In this document: piece by piece, positions 1-6,872 of the stretch | How positions within the stretch are numbered: the stretch's first letter is position 1 | Layout: each line of letters starts with the position of its first letter | Assembly (NCBI GenBank): GCA_903929655.1 | Contig: CAIYVS010000467.1 | Location: 1-9,998, forward strand | Origin: an uncultured Bacteroidota bacterium | GTDB taxonomy: Bacteria > Bacteroidota > Bacteroidia > Chitinophagales > Chitinophagaceae | Direction: 5' to 3' | DNA length: 9,998 nt | Translations under genes and position numbers: made by a program | Notes under the pieces: model-generated | Database searches by the model: none | What the model was told of the DNA's origin: nothing | What the model saw: the letters and a program-made list of their open reading frames with translations, nothing else

Positions 1-61
1 AAAATAATTTTTCTACTTTTGGGAGTTTTGTTAATTGAATTCATTTATCTGTTTTTTTTGA

Positions 62-859
62 TTAAAAAATTCCGTTGTTCTTTTTCATCATTTTCCCACT
101 CATTTCTCTTGATATTGCACTGGGTGTTAAAGCGTTCATAATTCTGAATTTGAGACCTGGCAAAACAGTAATTTTATTTTTAGATAAAGCGCACAATGCT
201 TCATTCACACATTGCTCAACTGTTATTGGTTGAACGGGCGTATTTTTTTTAGTAAAACCAAGTTTATAAAATACCGGTGTTTCGGTTGGTGTTGTTACTA
301 ATACGGTAATATGTAGCCCGTATTCCCTTAGTTCAGTGTGTAAACTCTTCCCCAGGCTTTGAATGTATCCTTTAGTCCCTGCTTCATTTGCCATATAAGG
401 AACGCCATCGGTCGCTCCCATTGCCCCTGTTAACAGAATGCCTCCTCTTTTTCGGTCTGCCATTTTCTTTCCAAAATAATGAGTTAGGTATAAATGTGAG
501 ATCGCATTTAGTTGCAAAATATATTTATGTTCGCTGACTTCGGTGGAGAAAAATTTACGCACATTTCCTGTTCCTGCATTTGAAAGTAAAATACCTACTT
601 CAAGGTCGTCCGTAGCATCGCTAATTTTCTTGATGGCACTTTCTTCTGATAGATCGGCTTCAACTGTTCGATACTGTATCTTAAATTCCTTTGCTAATTC
701 GTTGCCTAATTCTTCTAAAAGGGATACCCGCCTGGCAACAAGTACTATATTCAACCCATCGGCCGCCAATTGCCGTGCGAATTCTTTTCCTAAACCCGAT
801 GAAGCGCCTGTTACAATAGCCCAGGGACCAAATTTATTTTTGTCAATAATCCTTTTCAT
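62..859 (-). CDS. Short-chain dehydrogenase/reductase-like protein with a non-canonical active site
   Basis: This 265-residue protein belongs to the classical SDR family of NAD(P)-dependent oxidoreductases. It has the nucleotide-binding motif TGASSGLG at residues 17-24, Arg-Arg after the second beta strand (43-44, suggesting NADP), Asp69, SNAG at 93-96 and Asn118. Lys163 of the usual YxxxK motif is present, but the Tyr position is Glu159 (ANEAGTK) and the usual Ser-Ser is Gly145-Ala146. It may therefore be a non-catalytic or chemically altered SDR. I chose the ATG at 859; a TTG seven codons upstream is in frame but starts a Lys-rich extension that SDRs do not need. It lies 40 bp downstream of another SDR on the same strand, so the two are probably co-transcribed. 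Substrate unknown. The fold assignment is firm; activity is doubtful. Confidence 0.88.
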   Translation of the reverse strand: MKRIIDKNKFGPWAIVTGASSGLGKEFARQLAADGLNIVLVARRVSLLEELGNELAKEFKIQYRTVEADLSEESAIKKISDATDDLEVGILLSNAGTGNVRKFFSTEVSEHKYILQLNAISHLYLTHYFGKKMADRKRGGILLTGAMGATDGVPYMANEAGTKGYIQSLGKSLHTELREYGLHITVLVTTPTETPVFYKLGFTKKNTPVQPITVEQCVNEALCALSKNKITVLPGLKFRIMNALTPSAISREMSGKMMKKNNGIF

Positions 860-899
860 TTTTTTCGTTTTTATTATCAATTATTTTTTGAACTCATGT

Positions 900-1682
900 T
901 TATAACCGGAGGAGCATTTTTTTTGATTGGTTTGCAATCATTTTTTCGGCAAGCGATGGAAACATTCGATGTACGATGTAAAGCGTGTTTGCCATACCGG
1001 GACGAATTTCAAAAATATCGTTCTTCAAACCTTTTAAGGTTAGCATCGCCAATTTTTTAGGTGTCATTTTCGGGCTGTTATTTTCAATGCCTAAAGATTT
1101 TTCCATTTCAATTGCCATATCAGTTTCTATTGCAGCCGGCATCAGTTCAACCACTTTAATATTGGTGTTTTGTAATTGCTGACGGATAGAAATGGAATAA
1201 GAATGTAATGCTGCTTTTGTAGCGTTGTAAATTGGTGTTGCGGACATTGGCACGAAAGCGAGCGCCGAAGAAACATTTAAGATCGTGCTATTTTTTTGCT
1301 TTAATAAATGTGGAATCAGCGATTGTGTTAATTGAACAGTTCCAAAAAAATTAATGAGGATTTCTGCTTTCTGTTCCTGGGTATTTGTGGTTTCATGTTG
1401 GATGTTCCACATTTTCATTATACCTGCGTTGTTGATTAAGAAATTAAGGTTGGGATATTTTTCTTGAATTTCTTGCACCAGTGTTTCTACTGAATTTTCA
1501 TCAGAAACATCACACTGAATTATTTCGATGGATGGGAATTTTTGTTTAGCGTTTTTTAATTTTTCTAAATTTCTTCCGCAAATAATTACTCGATTATTTA
1601 GTAGGATAAATTCTTTTGCTAAGGCAAGTCCAATGCCCGAACCGCCGCCTGTAATTAAAATTGTGTTGTTTGATAAATTCAT
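900..1682 (-). CDS. SDR family oxidoreductase, DltE-like
   Basis: This is a 260-residue classical SDR with all expected motifs: TGGGSGIG at 11-18, Asp58, NNAG at 84-87, Asn111, Ser138-Ser139, Tyr152 and Lys156 (YNATK). It should be a soluble cytoplasmic NAD(P)(H)-dependent oxidoreductase. Overall it resembles the group annotated as DltE-type short-chain dehydrogenases, but there is no dlt operon here and the substrate cannot be told. I chose the ATG at 1682 over an in-frame TTG at 1706, because the extra eight residues precede the conserved first beta strand and lie within an inverted repeat. It lies 95 bp downstream of an AraC-type regulator and 40 bp upstream of a second SDR, all on the same strand, so regulation by that AraC protein is a reasonable inference. 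Confidence 0.92.
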   Translation of the reverse strand: MNLSNNTILITGGGSGIGLALAKEFILLNNRVIICGRNLEKLKNAKQKFPSIEIIQCDVSDENSVETLVQEIQEKYPNLNFLINNAGIMKMWNIQHETTNTQEQKAEILINFFGTVQLTQSLIPHLLKQKNSTILNVSSALAFVPMSATPIYNATKAALHSYSISIRQQLQNTNIKVVELMPAAIETDMAIEMEKSLGIENNSPKMTPKKLAMLTLKGLKNDIFEIRPGMANTLYIVHRMFPSLAEKMIANQSKKMLLRL

Positions 1683-1683
1683 T

Positions 1684-1708
1684 TTTTGCTTTTGTCGAGA
1701 AAGCAAAA
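1684..1708 (-). promoter_or_regulatory. Inverted repeat abutting the start codon of the DltE-like SDR
   Basis: Two perfect 9-bp arms (1684-1692 TTTTGCTTT and 1700-1708 AAAGCAAAA) are separated by a 7-nt loop and end one base before the ATG at 1682. In the transcript this would form a hairpin over the ribosome-binding region; as DNA it could be an operator. The arms are AT-rich, and some inverted repeats of this size are expected by chance in 10 kb. The position is what makes it notable. Confidence 0.4.
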
Positions 1709-1777
1709 GTGAGGATAATCGTAAACATACATTTGACTATAAAAGTCAGAACTTTGAATAATTCATTCAACCAAAAA

Positions 1778-2623
1778 TTATTGTCGCTTCAGTAACAGTC
1801 TGTATTCAGTTGGAGAACATTTGTAAGCAGTTTTAAAGGACCTTGAAAAATGAGCTACATCATTAAAGCAAGTTTGAAAAGCAATTTCGCTTACTGATAG
1901 TGAACTGACGGACAGCAATTCCTTTGCCCGTTCTAACCGTTTTGCTTTTATGTAATTGGCAGGTGTATCGTTAAACATGCTTTGGAAAGTGCGATTGAAG
2001 GTAGATACACTTAAGTTGGATAGATCTGCCAAATCATTAATGGACAAACCAGAAAAAAGATGACTATTGACGACCTCTTTTATACTCAAATTTCGAGGAG
2101 TAAATAATTCAGAAAATAGGCCTACAATGGATTCCGCATTTTTACTTTTTACAAGCAGTAATACCAATTCCTTTATTTTTAGTTCAAGTAACTCATCACT
2201 TACTAATTTTGGATTGTCAAAATAAAAATATAGACTTTCAATAAATTTTTTAATTACATCTTCAGTCGCAACTTTATGGATGAATGAATTTTTTAATAAA
2301 GGTTTCAAAAAAACGGGGATCTCATTTTTGTAAATTTTCCGTAGTATATCGGGGTAAAGATGAAAAACCAATATTTCAAATCTATCAGCATTGCTGTATT
2401 TCAGCAAGTCGGCAAAATAGCTTCCGCATTTCAACAATACGGATTCCTGATGAGCAATTTCAGTTTGCTCACTTGGTGAATTGATTTTTGTTTTACCCTC
2501 TGTGAAATAGATAAAACATGCCTCATTTTGAAAATTAACAGCAAACCGAAAAGGTGCTTGAATAATCACTTTCTCAATCAAACATTTATCGTCAAAATTA
2601 AATTTTTGATGGGTCAATACCAT
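1778..2623 (-). CDS. AraC-family transcriptional regulator
   Basis: This 281-residue protein has the usual AraC layout. An N-terminal, probably cupin-like effector-sensing region spans about residues 15-110, a helical linker follows, and a double helix-turn-helix DNA-binding domain lies at about 180-280. The first HTH is near 193-214. The second is near 243-264 and carries the family signature as CFNDVAHFSRSFK followed by SPTEYR. PANYIKAKRLERAKELL joins the two. The start is an ATG. The gene is upstream of and co-directional with two SDR genes, which are its likely targets, with a 95-bp gap that could hold their promoter. Its own upstream region (2624-2732) contains the short palindrome CCTTATTAAGG but no convincing promoter that I can see. 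The inducer is unknown. Confidence 0.93.
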   Translation of the reverse strand: MVLTHQKFNFDDKCLIEKVIIQAPFRFAVNFQNEACFIYFTEGKTKINSPSEQTEIAHQESVLLKCGSYFADLLKYSNADRFEILVFHLYPDILRKIYKNEIPVFLKPLLKNSFIHKVATEDVIKKFIESLYFYFDNPKLVSDELLELKIKELVLLLVKSKNAESIVGLFSELFTPRNLSIKEVVNSHLFSGLSINDLADLSNLSVSTFNRTFQSMFNDTPANYIKAKRLERAKELLSVSSLSVSEIAFQTCFNDVAHFSRSFKTAYKCSPTEYRLLLKRQ

Positions 2624-2732
2624 GTAGTAAAGTTACAACTGTGTCGCGCATTTAATAGTTTGAGTTTCGCTTAGTTCAGGAATAGCATTATTCGTGTGGA
2701 GGCTACTTTCAAAAAACGATCCTTATTAAGGT

Positions 2733-2789
2733 AAAAAATGGGAACAGTCAGTACAAACAATTCCAGGTTGCACCTAATTATTCCCATTT
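2733..2789 (-). terminator. Putative terminator of the tRNA-linked SDR gene (copy A hairpin)
   Basis: Reading the minus strand, 9-bp arms AAATGGGAA (complement of 2781-2789) and TTCCCATTT (complement of 2736-2744) enclose a 36-nt loop and run into six T residues (2738-2733). It lies about 90 bp downstream of the SDR stop codon. The loop is long for an intrinsic terminator, though short inner pairing (CAA/TTG) is possible. The same hairpin follows the tRNA gene. Confidence 0.45.
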
Positions 2790-2824
2790 ATTCCAAGTCG
2801 GGACGACTGGACAACTTTCGAGCC
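2734..2824. repeat. Direct repeat copy A: tRNA-Pro 3'-end remnant plus downstream hairpin
   Basis: This segment duplicates 3642-3719 at a constant offset of 908 bp. Bases 2780-2811 are identical to 3688-3719 and include the last 14 nt of the tRNA with its discriminator base at 2798. Bases 2734-2779 have 10 mismatches to the other copy, mostly transitions. Past the core, a 5-nt insertion (CAACT) is followed by TTCGAGCC, close to TTCGAACC of the real T-loop. So this is a truncated, altered tRNA end. The rest of the tRNA is absent, so it cannot encode a functional tRNA. Confidence 0.85.
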
Positions 2825-2881
2825 TTTTTGTCCAAATTCAGCATTCCAGGAAAGTTTACTAACTCAAATATTGCCCCATAC

Positions 2882-3625
2882 TTACCCCACTTGGCGAGTC
2901 GGACGGAAAAGAATTTCATTGATATCAACTTCATCCGGCTGGCTCATCGCAAAGATCACGGTACGCGCAAATGAATCTGCGGGTATAGCGGTATCCGCAT
3001 AAAATTTTTTAACACCTGCTGCTATGTCTGGTTCGGTAACACTGTTAGCCAATTCGGTGTCAACAGCACCCGGTGAAATGATGGTTGTACGAATATTATA
3101 GGGTTTCACCTCCTGGCGTAAACCTTCTGAAAGGACGCGAACAGCCGTTTTTGTGGCAGAGTAAACGGCTCCACCTGGATTAACCTTGTGACCGGCTACA
3201 GACGAAACATTGATAATGTGACCGGATTTCTGCGCTGTCATGTGAGGCAATACAGCAGCAATGCCGTGCAATACACCTCGTATGTTTACATCAATCATTT
3301 GGTTCCAGTCATCTATCTTCAGGCGTTCCAATGGTGAATGAGGCATAAGACCTGCATTATTGATAATAACATCAATACGCCCGAAAGTTTCAACTGCTGT
3401 ATCAACCAGTTTCTTCACCTGTTCCGCATTGGTAACATCTGTCGGAATAGCTATAGCTTTACCACCGTTTTTTGTCAGTTCATCTGCTAAGGATTGAATA
3501 CGGTCTGTGCGGCGTGCTCCCAGCACCACCGTCGCTCCTTCAGCAGACAGCATTCGTGCGGCAGCTTCGCCTAATCCACTACTAGCACCAGTAATAACAA
3601 CAACTTTTCCTTCTATGTTATTCAT
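2882..3625 (-). CDS. Canonical SDR family NAD(P)-dependent oxidoreductase
   Basis: This 247-residue classical SDR has an intact active site: TGASSGLG at 12-19, Arg38-Arg39 (NADP preference likely), Asp63, NNAG at 89-92, Asn114, Ser141-Ser142, Tyr155, Lys159 (YSATK) and Pro185-Gly186. The length and motif spacing are typical of small cytoplasmic SDRs that act on alcohols, ketones or 3-oxoacyl groups; the substrate is unknown. The ATG at 3625 lies about 80 bp downstream of the tRNA-Pro 3' end, and the tRNA hairpin ends only 16 bp before it, so room for its own promoter is small. The gene sits between two copies of the tRNA end and looks more GC-rich than nearby genes, which suggests acquisition from elsewhere. 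Confidence 0.95.
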   Translation of the reverse strand: MNNIEGKVVVITGASSGLGEAAARMLSAEGATVVLGARRTDRIQSLADELTKNGGKAIAIPTDVTNAEQVKKLVDTAVETFGRIDVIINNAGLMPHSPLERLKIDDWNQMIDVNIRGVLHGIAAVLPHMTAQKSGHIINVSSVAGHKVNPGGAVYSATKTAVRVLSEGLRQEVKPYNIRTTIISPGAVDTELANSVTEPDIAAGVKKFYADTAIPADSFARTVIFAMSQPDEVDINEILFRPTRQVG

Positions 3626-3641
3626 AAATACAAATTAACGC

Positions 3642-3697
3642 AAAAATGGGAACAATCAGACTAAACAATTCCGGGTTGTGCCTGGTCATTCCCATTT
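3642..3697 (-). terminator. Putative terminator of tRNA-Pro (copy B hairpin)
   Basis: On the minus strand, arms AAATGGGAA and TTCCCATTT (complements of 3689-3697 and 3644-3652) pair perfectly over 9 bp around a 36-nt loop and end in a run of five T (3646-3642). It begins 8 nt past the tRNA 3' end. The long loop lowers confidence. The arms are fully conserved in copy A although the loop has diverged, which favours a real structure. Confidence 0.5.
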
Positions 3698-3719
3698 ATT
3701 CCAAGTCGGGACGACTGGA
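3642..3719. repeat. Direct repeat copy B: 3' end of intact tRNA-Pro plus downstream hairpin
   Basis: This is the partner of the repeat at 2734-2811, with a constant offset of 908 bp. The 32 bases 3688-3719 are identical in both copies and span the last 14 nt of the tRNA plus 18 nt downstream. The remaining 46 bases differ at 10 positions. Here the repeat continues into a complete tRNA; in copy A it does not. Confidence 0.85.
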
Positions 3720-3779
3720 TTCGAACCAGCGACCCCTACGTCCCGAACGTAGTGCGCTACCGGGCTGCGCTACATCCCG
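3706..3779 (-). tRNA. tRNA-Pro (anticodon CGG)
   Basis: The 74-nt cloverleaf is complete. The acceptor arm is CGGGATG/CGTCCCG with one G-T wobble. The D arm is GCGC/GCGC. The anticodon stem is CTACG/CGTAG around the loop TTCGGGA, giving anticodon CGG for CCG codons. The T arm is GCTGG/CCAGT around TTCGAAT. The discriminator is A, and the 3' CCA is not encoded (CTT follows), so it must be added after transcription. The sequence resembles known bacterial tRNA-Pro(CGG) genes. The 3' end is duplicated 908 bp downstream. Confidence 0.97.
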
Positions 3780-3791
3780 TTTACCGGACTA

Positions 3792-3822
3792 CAAAAATAA
3801 AAATTCTTATCTAATTTGTAAA
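3792..3822 (-). promoter_or_regulatory. Bacteroidota-type promoter of tRNA-Pro
   Basis: On the minus strand a -33 box TTTA (complement of 3819-3822) is followed after 19 nt by TATTTTTG (complement of 3792-3799). The latter matches the Bacteroidota -7 consensus TAnnTTTG exactly. Spacing is within the known 19-21 nt range. It ends 12 nt before the mature tRNA 5' end, a sensible distance. Confidence 0.7.
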
Positions 3823-3985
3823 TACCATCCTTTTGGATTGTATGGCTTTCACGTCAATAATAAGTGTGTAAATGAAACTCAATAAAAAGGAAAAAAAGAG
3901 CAACTTCATAAATGCAATGATATGACCAGGCATTAAAATTTGTAAATATAAAACACACTCCTGTCTTCTTTCAAAGTAAAACGTT

Positions 3986-4018
3986 TTTGAATAGTAATTT
4001 TTGCTAATTTTATATAAT
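3986..4018 (+). promoter_or_regulatory. Possible promoter of the Ig-like repeat protein gene
   Basis: TTTG at 3986-3989 is followed after 21 nt by TATATAAT at 4011-4018, 26 bp before the ATG. The -33 box fits the Bacteroidota consensus; the -7 box only shares its TA start. The region is very AT-rich, so this may be chance. The rest of the gap 3823-4044 shows no gene and no other signal that I can support. Confidence 0.3.
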
Positions 4019-4044
4019 CTCCATTATTTTAGAAAATATAAACC

Positions 4045-6852
4045 ATGCGGCCCTTCAAACTTTTACTTACATTGATTCTGGGTATATGCTCATATAATGG
4101 GTCTGGGCAAACCTATTACCAGGTTACAAGTACAAGCGGGATACAAGTAGTTGGAGGCGTCATTGTTACTGTTGTGCCCTTAAACATGGTAACTACATTG
4201 TCTGTTTGTGGTGTAGCGCCTTACCGCACATGGGTGGGTGGATTCAGGTTTTTATTCTCAAACCATATTTCATCAGTAAGGTCGCATATGATGAATGTGA
4301 ACATTGGGGATACCATCATGCTGAGATTTAATGGTTCACAATATAATGTCAGCAGTTCAAATCTTTCTTATTATTCAGGTACCTGTTCAGCTAGTGCTGT
4401 TTCTAATTCTGTCATTGCAACAAATGGGTATATTGCCGGAACAGTGTCGGATACAACGGGAGTTCAATTTGATGCCAGTCCCGGATATTTTATAGATTCT
4501 GTAGATATTTACGAAACCAGTGCACAAGGTGCCGGTGCAGTTTTCGACTTTTATTTTGCTCCCGTATGTACCAATATTTTTAATGTAGCCTCCGATACCA
4601 CATGTGTCGGAGGCACATTGCATTTATCATCCTCAGGCATATTGGGAACCAATAATACATTTAGCTGGACAGGCCCTAATAATTTTTCATCCTCTTTACA
4701 AAATCCTACACGTTCAGGCATGCAATTATCAGATACCGGTATCTATTATTTTACAGCAACTGTTGATACCTGTACTTACCATGCTGCAATAGATGTTTAC
4801 GTAAAACCCAATCCTGTTCTTCCGTTAATTACTGCTAATCATAACCCCATCTGTATTTCCGATACTTTACTTTTATCTGCATCCTCATCGCCTTCCTGCA
4901 TTTATTTCTGGACTGGTCCCGGTAATTTCAGCAATACCAGCCAAAATATATCCATACCCAATATAATACCTGCCGATTCAGGGTATTATATGGTTACCGC
5001 AAACCTGAATGGCTGCACAACATCTGATAGCATATTCATTTCATTAAAACCACTTCCCGCTATTCCAACAGCTACTAATACAAGTCCGGTGTGTATAGGT
5101 AGTACCCTGAATTTTGCTGCAAGCAGCAGTACGACTGGCGTTACTTATTACTGGACTGGTCCCAACAATTTTAATTCCTCTTTACAAAATCCGTTTATTA
5201 ATTTGGTTCCACAGGCCGATTCAGGTTATTATAAGCTTACTACTTTTCTTAACGGGTGCAGCACTTCTGACTCTACCCATGTTTATCTAAAACCATTGGC
5301 AGCATCCGTATTTGTTAATAGTAACAGCCCGGTATGCCAGGGTGATACATTGAAAATCTTTTCCGGCTCACTTAGCCCTGGCGTTATATACGCATGGTCC
5401 GGTCCCGCTACTTTTACTTCTTCCCTGCAAAACGATTTTATTTTAAATGCAGGATCTGCTGCTGCGGGTAATTATTATCTTAATGCTTCATTAAATGGTT
5501 GCAGTGTTTATGACACATTGTCCGTCATCGTAAACCCATTACCCGCATTGCCTTTATTAAGCAGTAACAGCCCTGTATGCGATAGTAGCAATTTAATGCT
5601 GGGCGCCAATAGTGTTACATCGGGAGTGCTATATAGCTGGACCGGACCTGGTATGTTTGCTGCTTCCACGCAAAATTCCACTCGCAGTGTATTTACAGTT
5701 ATTGATACAGGATATTATATTGCTACAGTGTCATTGAACGCTTGCCAAATTACAGATAGCATTCATGTTATCTTAAAACCAAGACCAGCCACAATATATG
5801 CCGGTAGCAATAGCCCGGTATGTCAGGGTGCTAATTTAAATCTTAATGCTGGTAGTGGCAGCCCTGGGGTAACTTATCTTTGGTCTGGACCAAATAACTA
5901 TTCATCTTCTTTGCAAAATCCGGCAATATCAAGTGTTGTTCTAAATGATTCAGGTACTTATAAAGTCATCATTGATTTGAACGGGTGCAAAGACACAATA
6001 GCGACAGGTGTAACTGTAAACCCGCTTTTAGCTCCTGTTGTTATTAACATTAATGTGAGTCCCAAAGATACTGTTTGCCTGGGCGACACAGTGTTGTTTA
6101 ATTCTGCTGTTTCAAATGCAGGAAGCCCCATTTATCAGTGGCTTAAGAATGGGGCAGTTATAAATGGAGCAACAAATACTATTTATAGTAGCAACACTAT
6201 TAATAATGGAGATGCTATTTCATGCAGGGTAAACAGCAGCCTTCCTTGTCAATCAGTAAATACCGTTGTCAGTAATTTAATACAGATGAGTGTATTATCC
6301 TATCTCCCGCCTACCCTTAGCATTACAGCGTATCCTGCATATTTTGGCCCCGGCACCTTTGTTACATTCACTGCGCATCCTTCAGGTAATATATCCAATA
6401 TGATATACCAATGGAGAAAAAATGGAATTGATATTCCTGGAGCCACGTCAAGCACCTACACAATCAGCACACTTAGTAGCACCGATACTATAAGTCTGTT
6501 CATCAAAACCTTTGTTGCCTGCACATTTCCTGATACGGTTTTAAGTAACAATTTAAGCCCGTTCCTTGATGTGAAAAATTTGGAGGGGAAACTTGCTGGT
6601 GTTGAAATTTATCCCAACCCCGGCCAGGGCATATTTACTTTAAAAGGGCTTGGAAATGACCTCAAAGCAATTAACATCACGGTGCTGAATATGTTCGGGC
6701 AAATTGTGGTGCCAAATAGGGTCTTGATAAATAACGGAATGCCGGATATGCAAATTATACTGAACAATATTCCGCAAGGTCTTTATATTTTGAAAATACA
6801 AAATGCAGATAATTTAAAGCTATTGAAACTGGTAGTGGATGAAAAGCCTTGA
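4045..6852 (+). CDS. Secreted Ig-like repeat protein with T9SS type A sorting domain
   Basis: This 935-residue protein starts with a signal peptide (about 1-22, hydrophobic LLLTLILGI, likely cut after Ser-Gly-Gln). Residues 23-180 form a region I do not recognise. Six tandem Ig-like repeats follow, each about 81 residues, with conserved Cys near 187, 270, 350, 431, 512 and 593 and a second Cys about 55 residues later in LNGC-like motifs. Each repeat carries a W(T/S)GP, SSLQN and DSGYY pattern. Two more Ig-like modules (about 670-750 and 755-840) have YQWLKNG/YQWRKNG instead. The end (853-935) is a T9SS type A sorting domain starting VEIYPNPGQGIF. It is probably exported by T9SS and displayed on the surface as an adhesin-like protein; the ligand is unknown. 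It converges on another T9SS cargo gene, with 20 bp between stop codons. Confidence 0.93.
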   Translation: MRPFKLLLTLILGICSYNGSGQTYYQVTSTSGIQVVGGVIVTVVPLNMVTTLSVCGVAPYRTWVGGFRFLFSNHISSVRSHMMNVNIGDTIMLRFNGSQYNVSSSNLSYYSGTCSASAVSNSVIATNGYIAGTVSDTTGVQFDASPGYFIDSVDIYETSAQGAGAVFDFYFAPVCTNIFNVASDTTCVGGTLHLSSSGILGTNNTFSWTGPNNFSSSLQNPTRSGMQLSDTGIYYFTATVDTCTYHAAIDVYVKPNPVLPLITANHNPICISDTLLLSASSSPSCIYFWTGPGNFSNTSQNISIPNIIPADSGYYMVTANLNGCTTSDSIFISLKPLPAIPTATNTSPVCIGSTLNFAASSSTTGVTYYWTGPNNFNSSLQNPFINLVPQADSGYYKLTTFLNGCSTSDSTHVYLKPLAASVFVNSNSPVCQGDTLKIFSGSLSPGVIYAWSGPATFTSSLQNDFILNAGSAAAGNYYLNASLNGCSVYDTLSVIVNPLPALPLLSSNSPVCDSSNLMLGANSVTSGVLYSWTGPGMFAASTQNSTRSVFTVIDTGYYIATVSLNACQITDSIHVILKPRPATIYAGSNSPVCQGANLNLNAGSGSPGVTYLWSGPNNYSSSLQNPAISSVVLNDSGTYKVIIDLNGCKDTIATGVTVNPLLAPVVININVSPKDTVCLGDTVLFNSAVSNAGSPIYQWLKNGAVINGATNTIYSSNTINNGDAISCRVNSSLPCQSVNTVVSNLIQMSVLSYLPPTLSITAYPAYFGPGTFVTFTAHPSGNISNMIYQWRKNGIDIPGATSSTYTISTLSSTDTISLFIKTFVACTFPDTVLSNNLSPFLDVKNLEGKLAGVEIYPNPGQGIFTLKGLGNDLKAINITVLNMFGQIVVPNRVLINNGMPDMQIILNNIPQGLYILKIQNADNLKLLKLVVDEKP
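4603..6024 (+). repeat. Six tandem Ig-like coding repeats of about 243 bp
   Basis: The cysteine codons that start each unit recur about every 240-249 bp. Short stretches are also close at the DNA level: TCCTCTTTACAAAATCC occurs in units 1 and 3, with close variants in units 4 and 6. The units have clearly diverged, so this is an old array rather than a fresh expansion. Such an array could still change length by recombination. Confidence 0.8.
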
Positions 6853-6872
6853 TAATACGCAACCCTGCTGCA

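Larger units (their letters stand above)
2734..3719 (-). mobile_element. Candidate tRNA-Pro-targeted insertion carrying one SDR gene
   Basis: Direct repeats containing the tRNA 3' end bracket a single gene, as expected where a site-specific element enters a tRNA gene and leaves the tRNA intact. The 32-bp core is identical while the outer flanks differ, which fits an att-like core. The SDR gene inside is more GC-rich than the neighbouring SDRs: individual 60-nt lines count to about 42-50% against 30-35%. No integrase, transposase or excisionase is present, so this would be a decayed or non-autonomous element. A simple local duplication with later gene capture is the main alternative. Confidence 0.35.

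Noticed and set aside
860..880. Seven-codon TTG-started extension of the first SDR
   Set aside because: It adds a Lys-rich stretch before the normal SDR N-terminus; the ATG at 859 fits the family length.
543..905. Plus-strand open frame of 120 codons over the first SDR
   Set aside because: It is antisense to a gene with clear SDR motifs, and its translation resembles no protein family.
2734..3719. Integron cassette with attC-like sites
   Set aside because: The repeats do not show the paired RYYYAAC/GTTRRRY attC boxes, and there is no integron integrase.
2734..3719. CRISPR-like repeats
   Set aside because: There are only two copies, 908 bp apart, with a coding gene between them and divergence in the repeat.
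3646..3885. Plus-strand open frame running through the tRNA-Pro
   Set aside because: It reads the antisense of a complete tRNA gene, and its similarity to the frame at 2738 only reflects the DNA repeat.
3920..3940. Eleven-base match ATGACCAGGCA to the complement of the tRNA flank near 3679-3689
   Set aside because: Too short and isolated to call a third repeat copy.
4045..4110. Lipoprotein signal in the Ig-like protein (LGIC)
   Set aside because: Ile directly before the Cys does not fit a lipobox, and the T9SS tail argues for a standard signal peptide.
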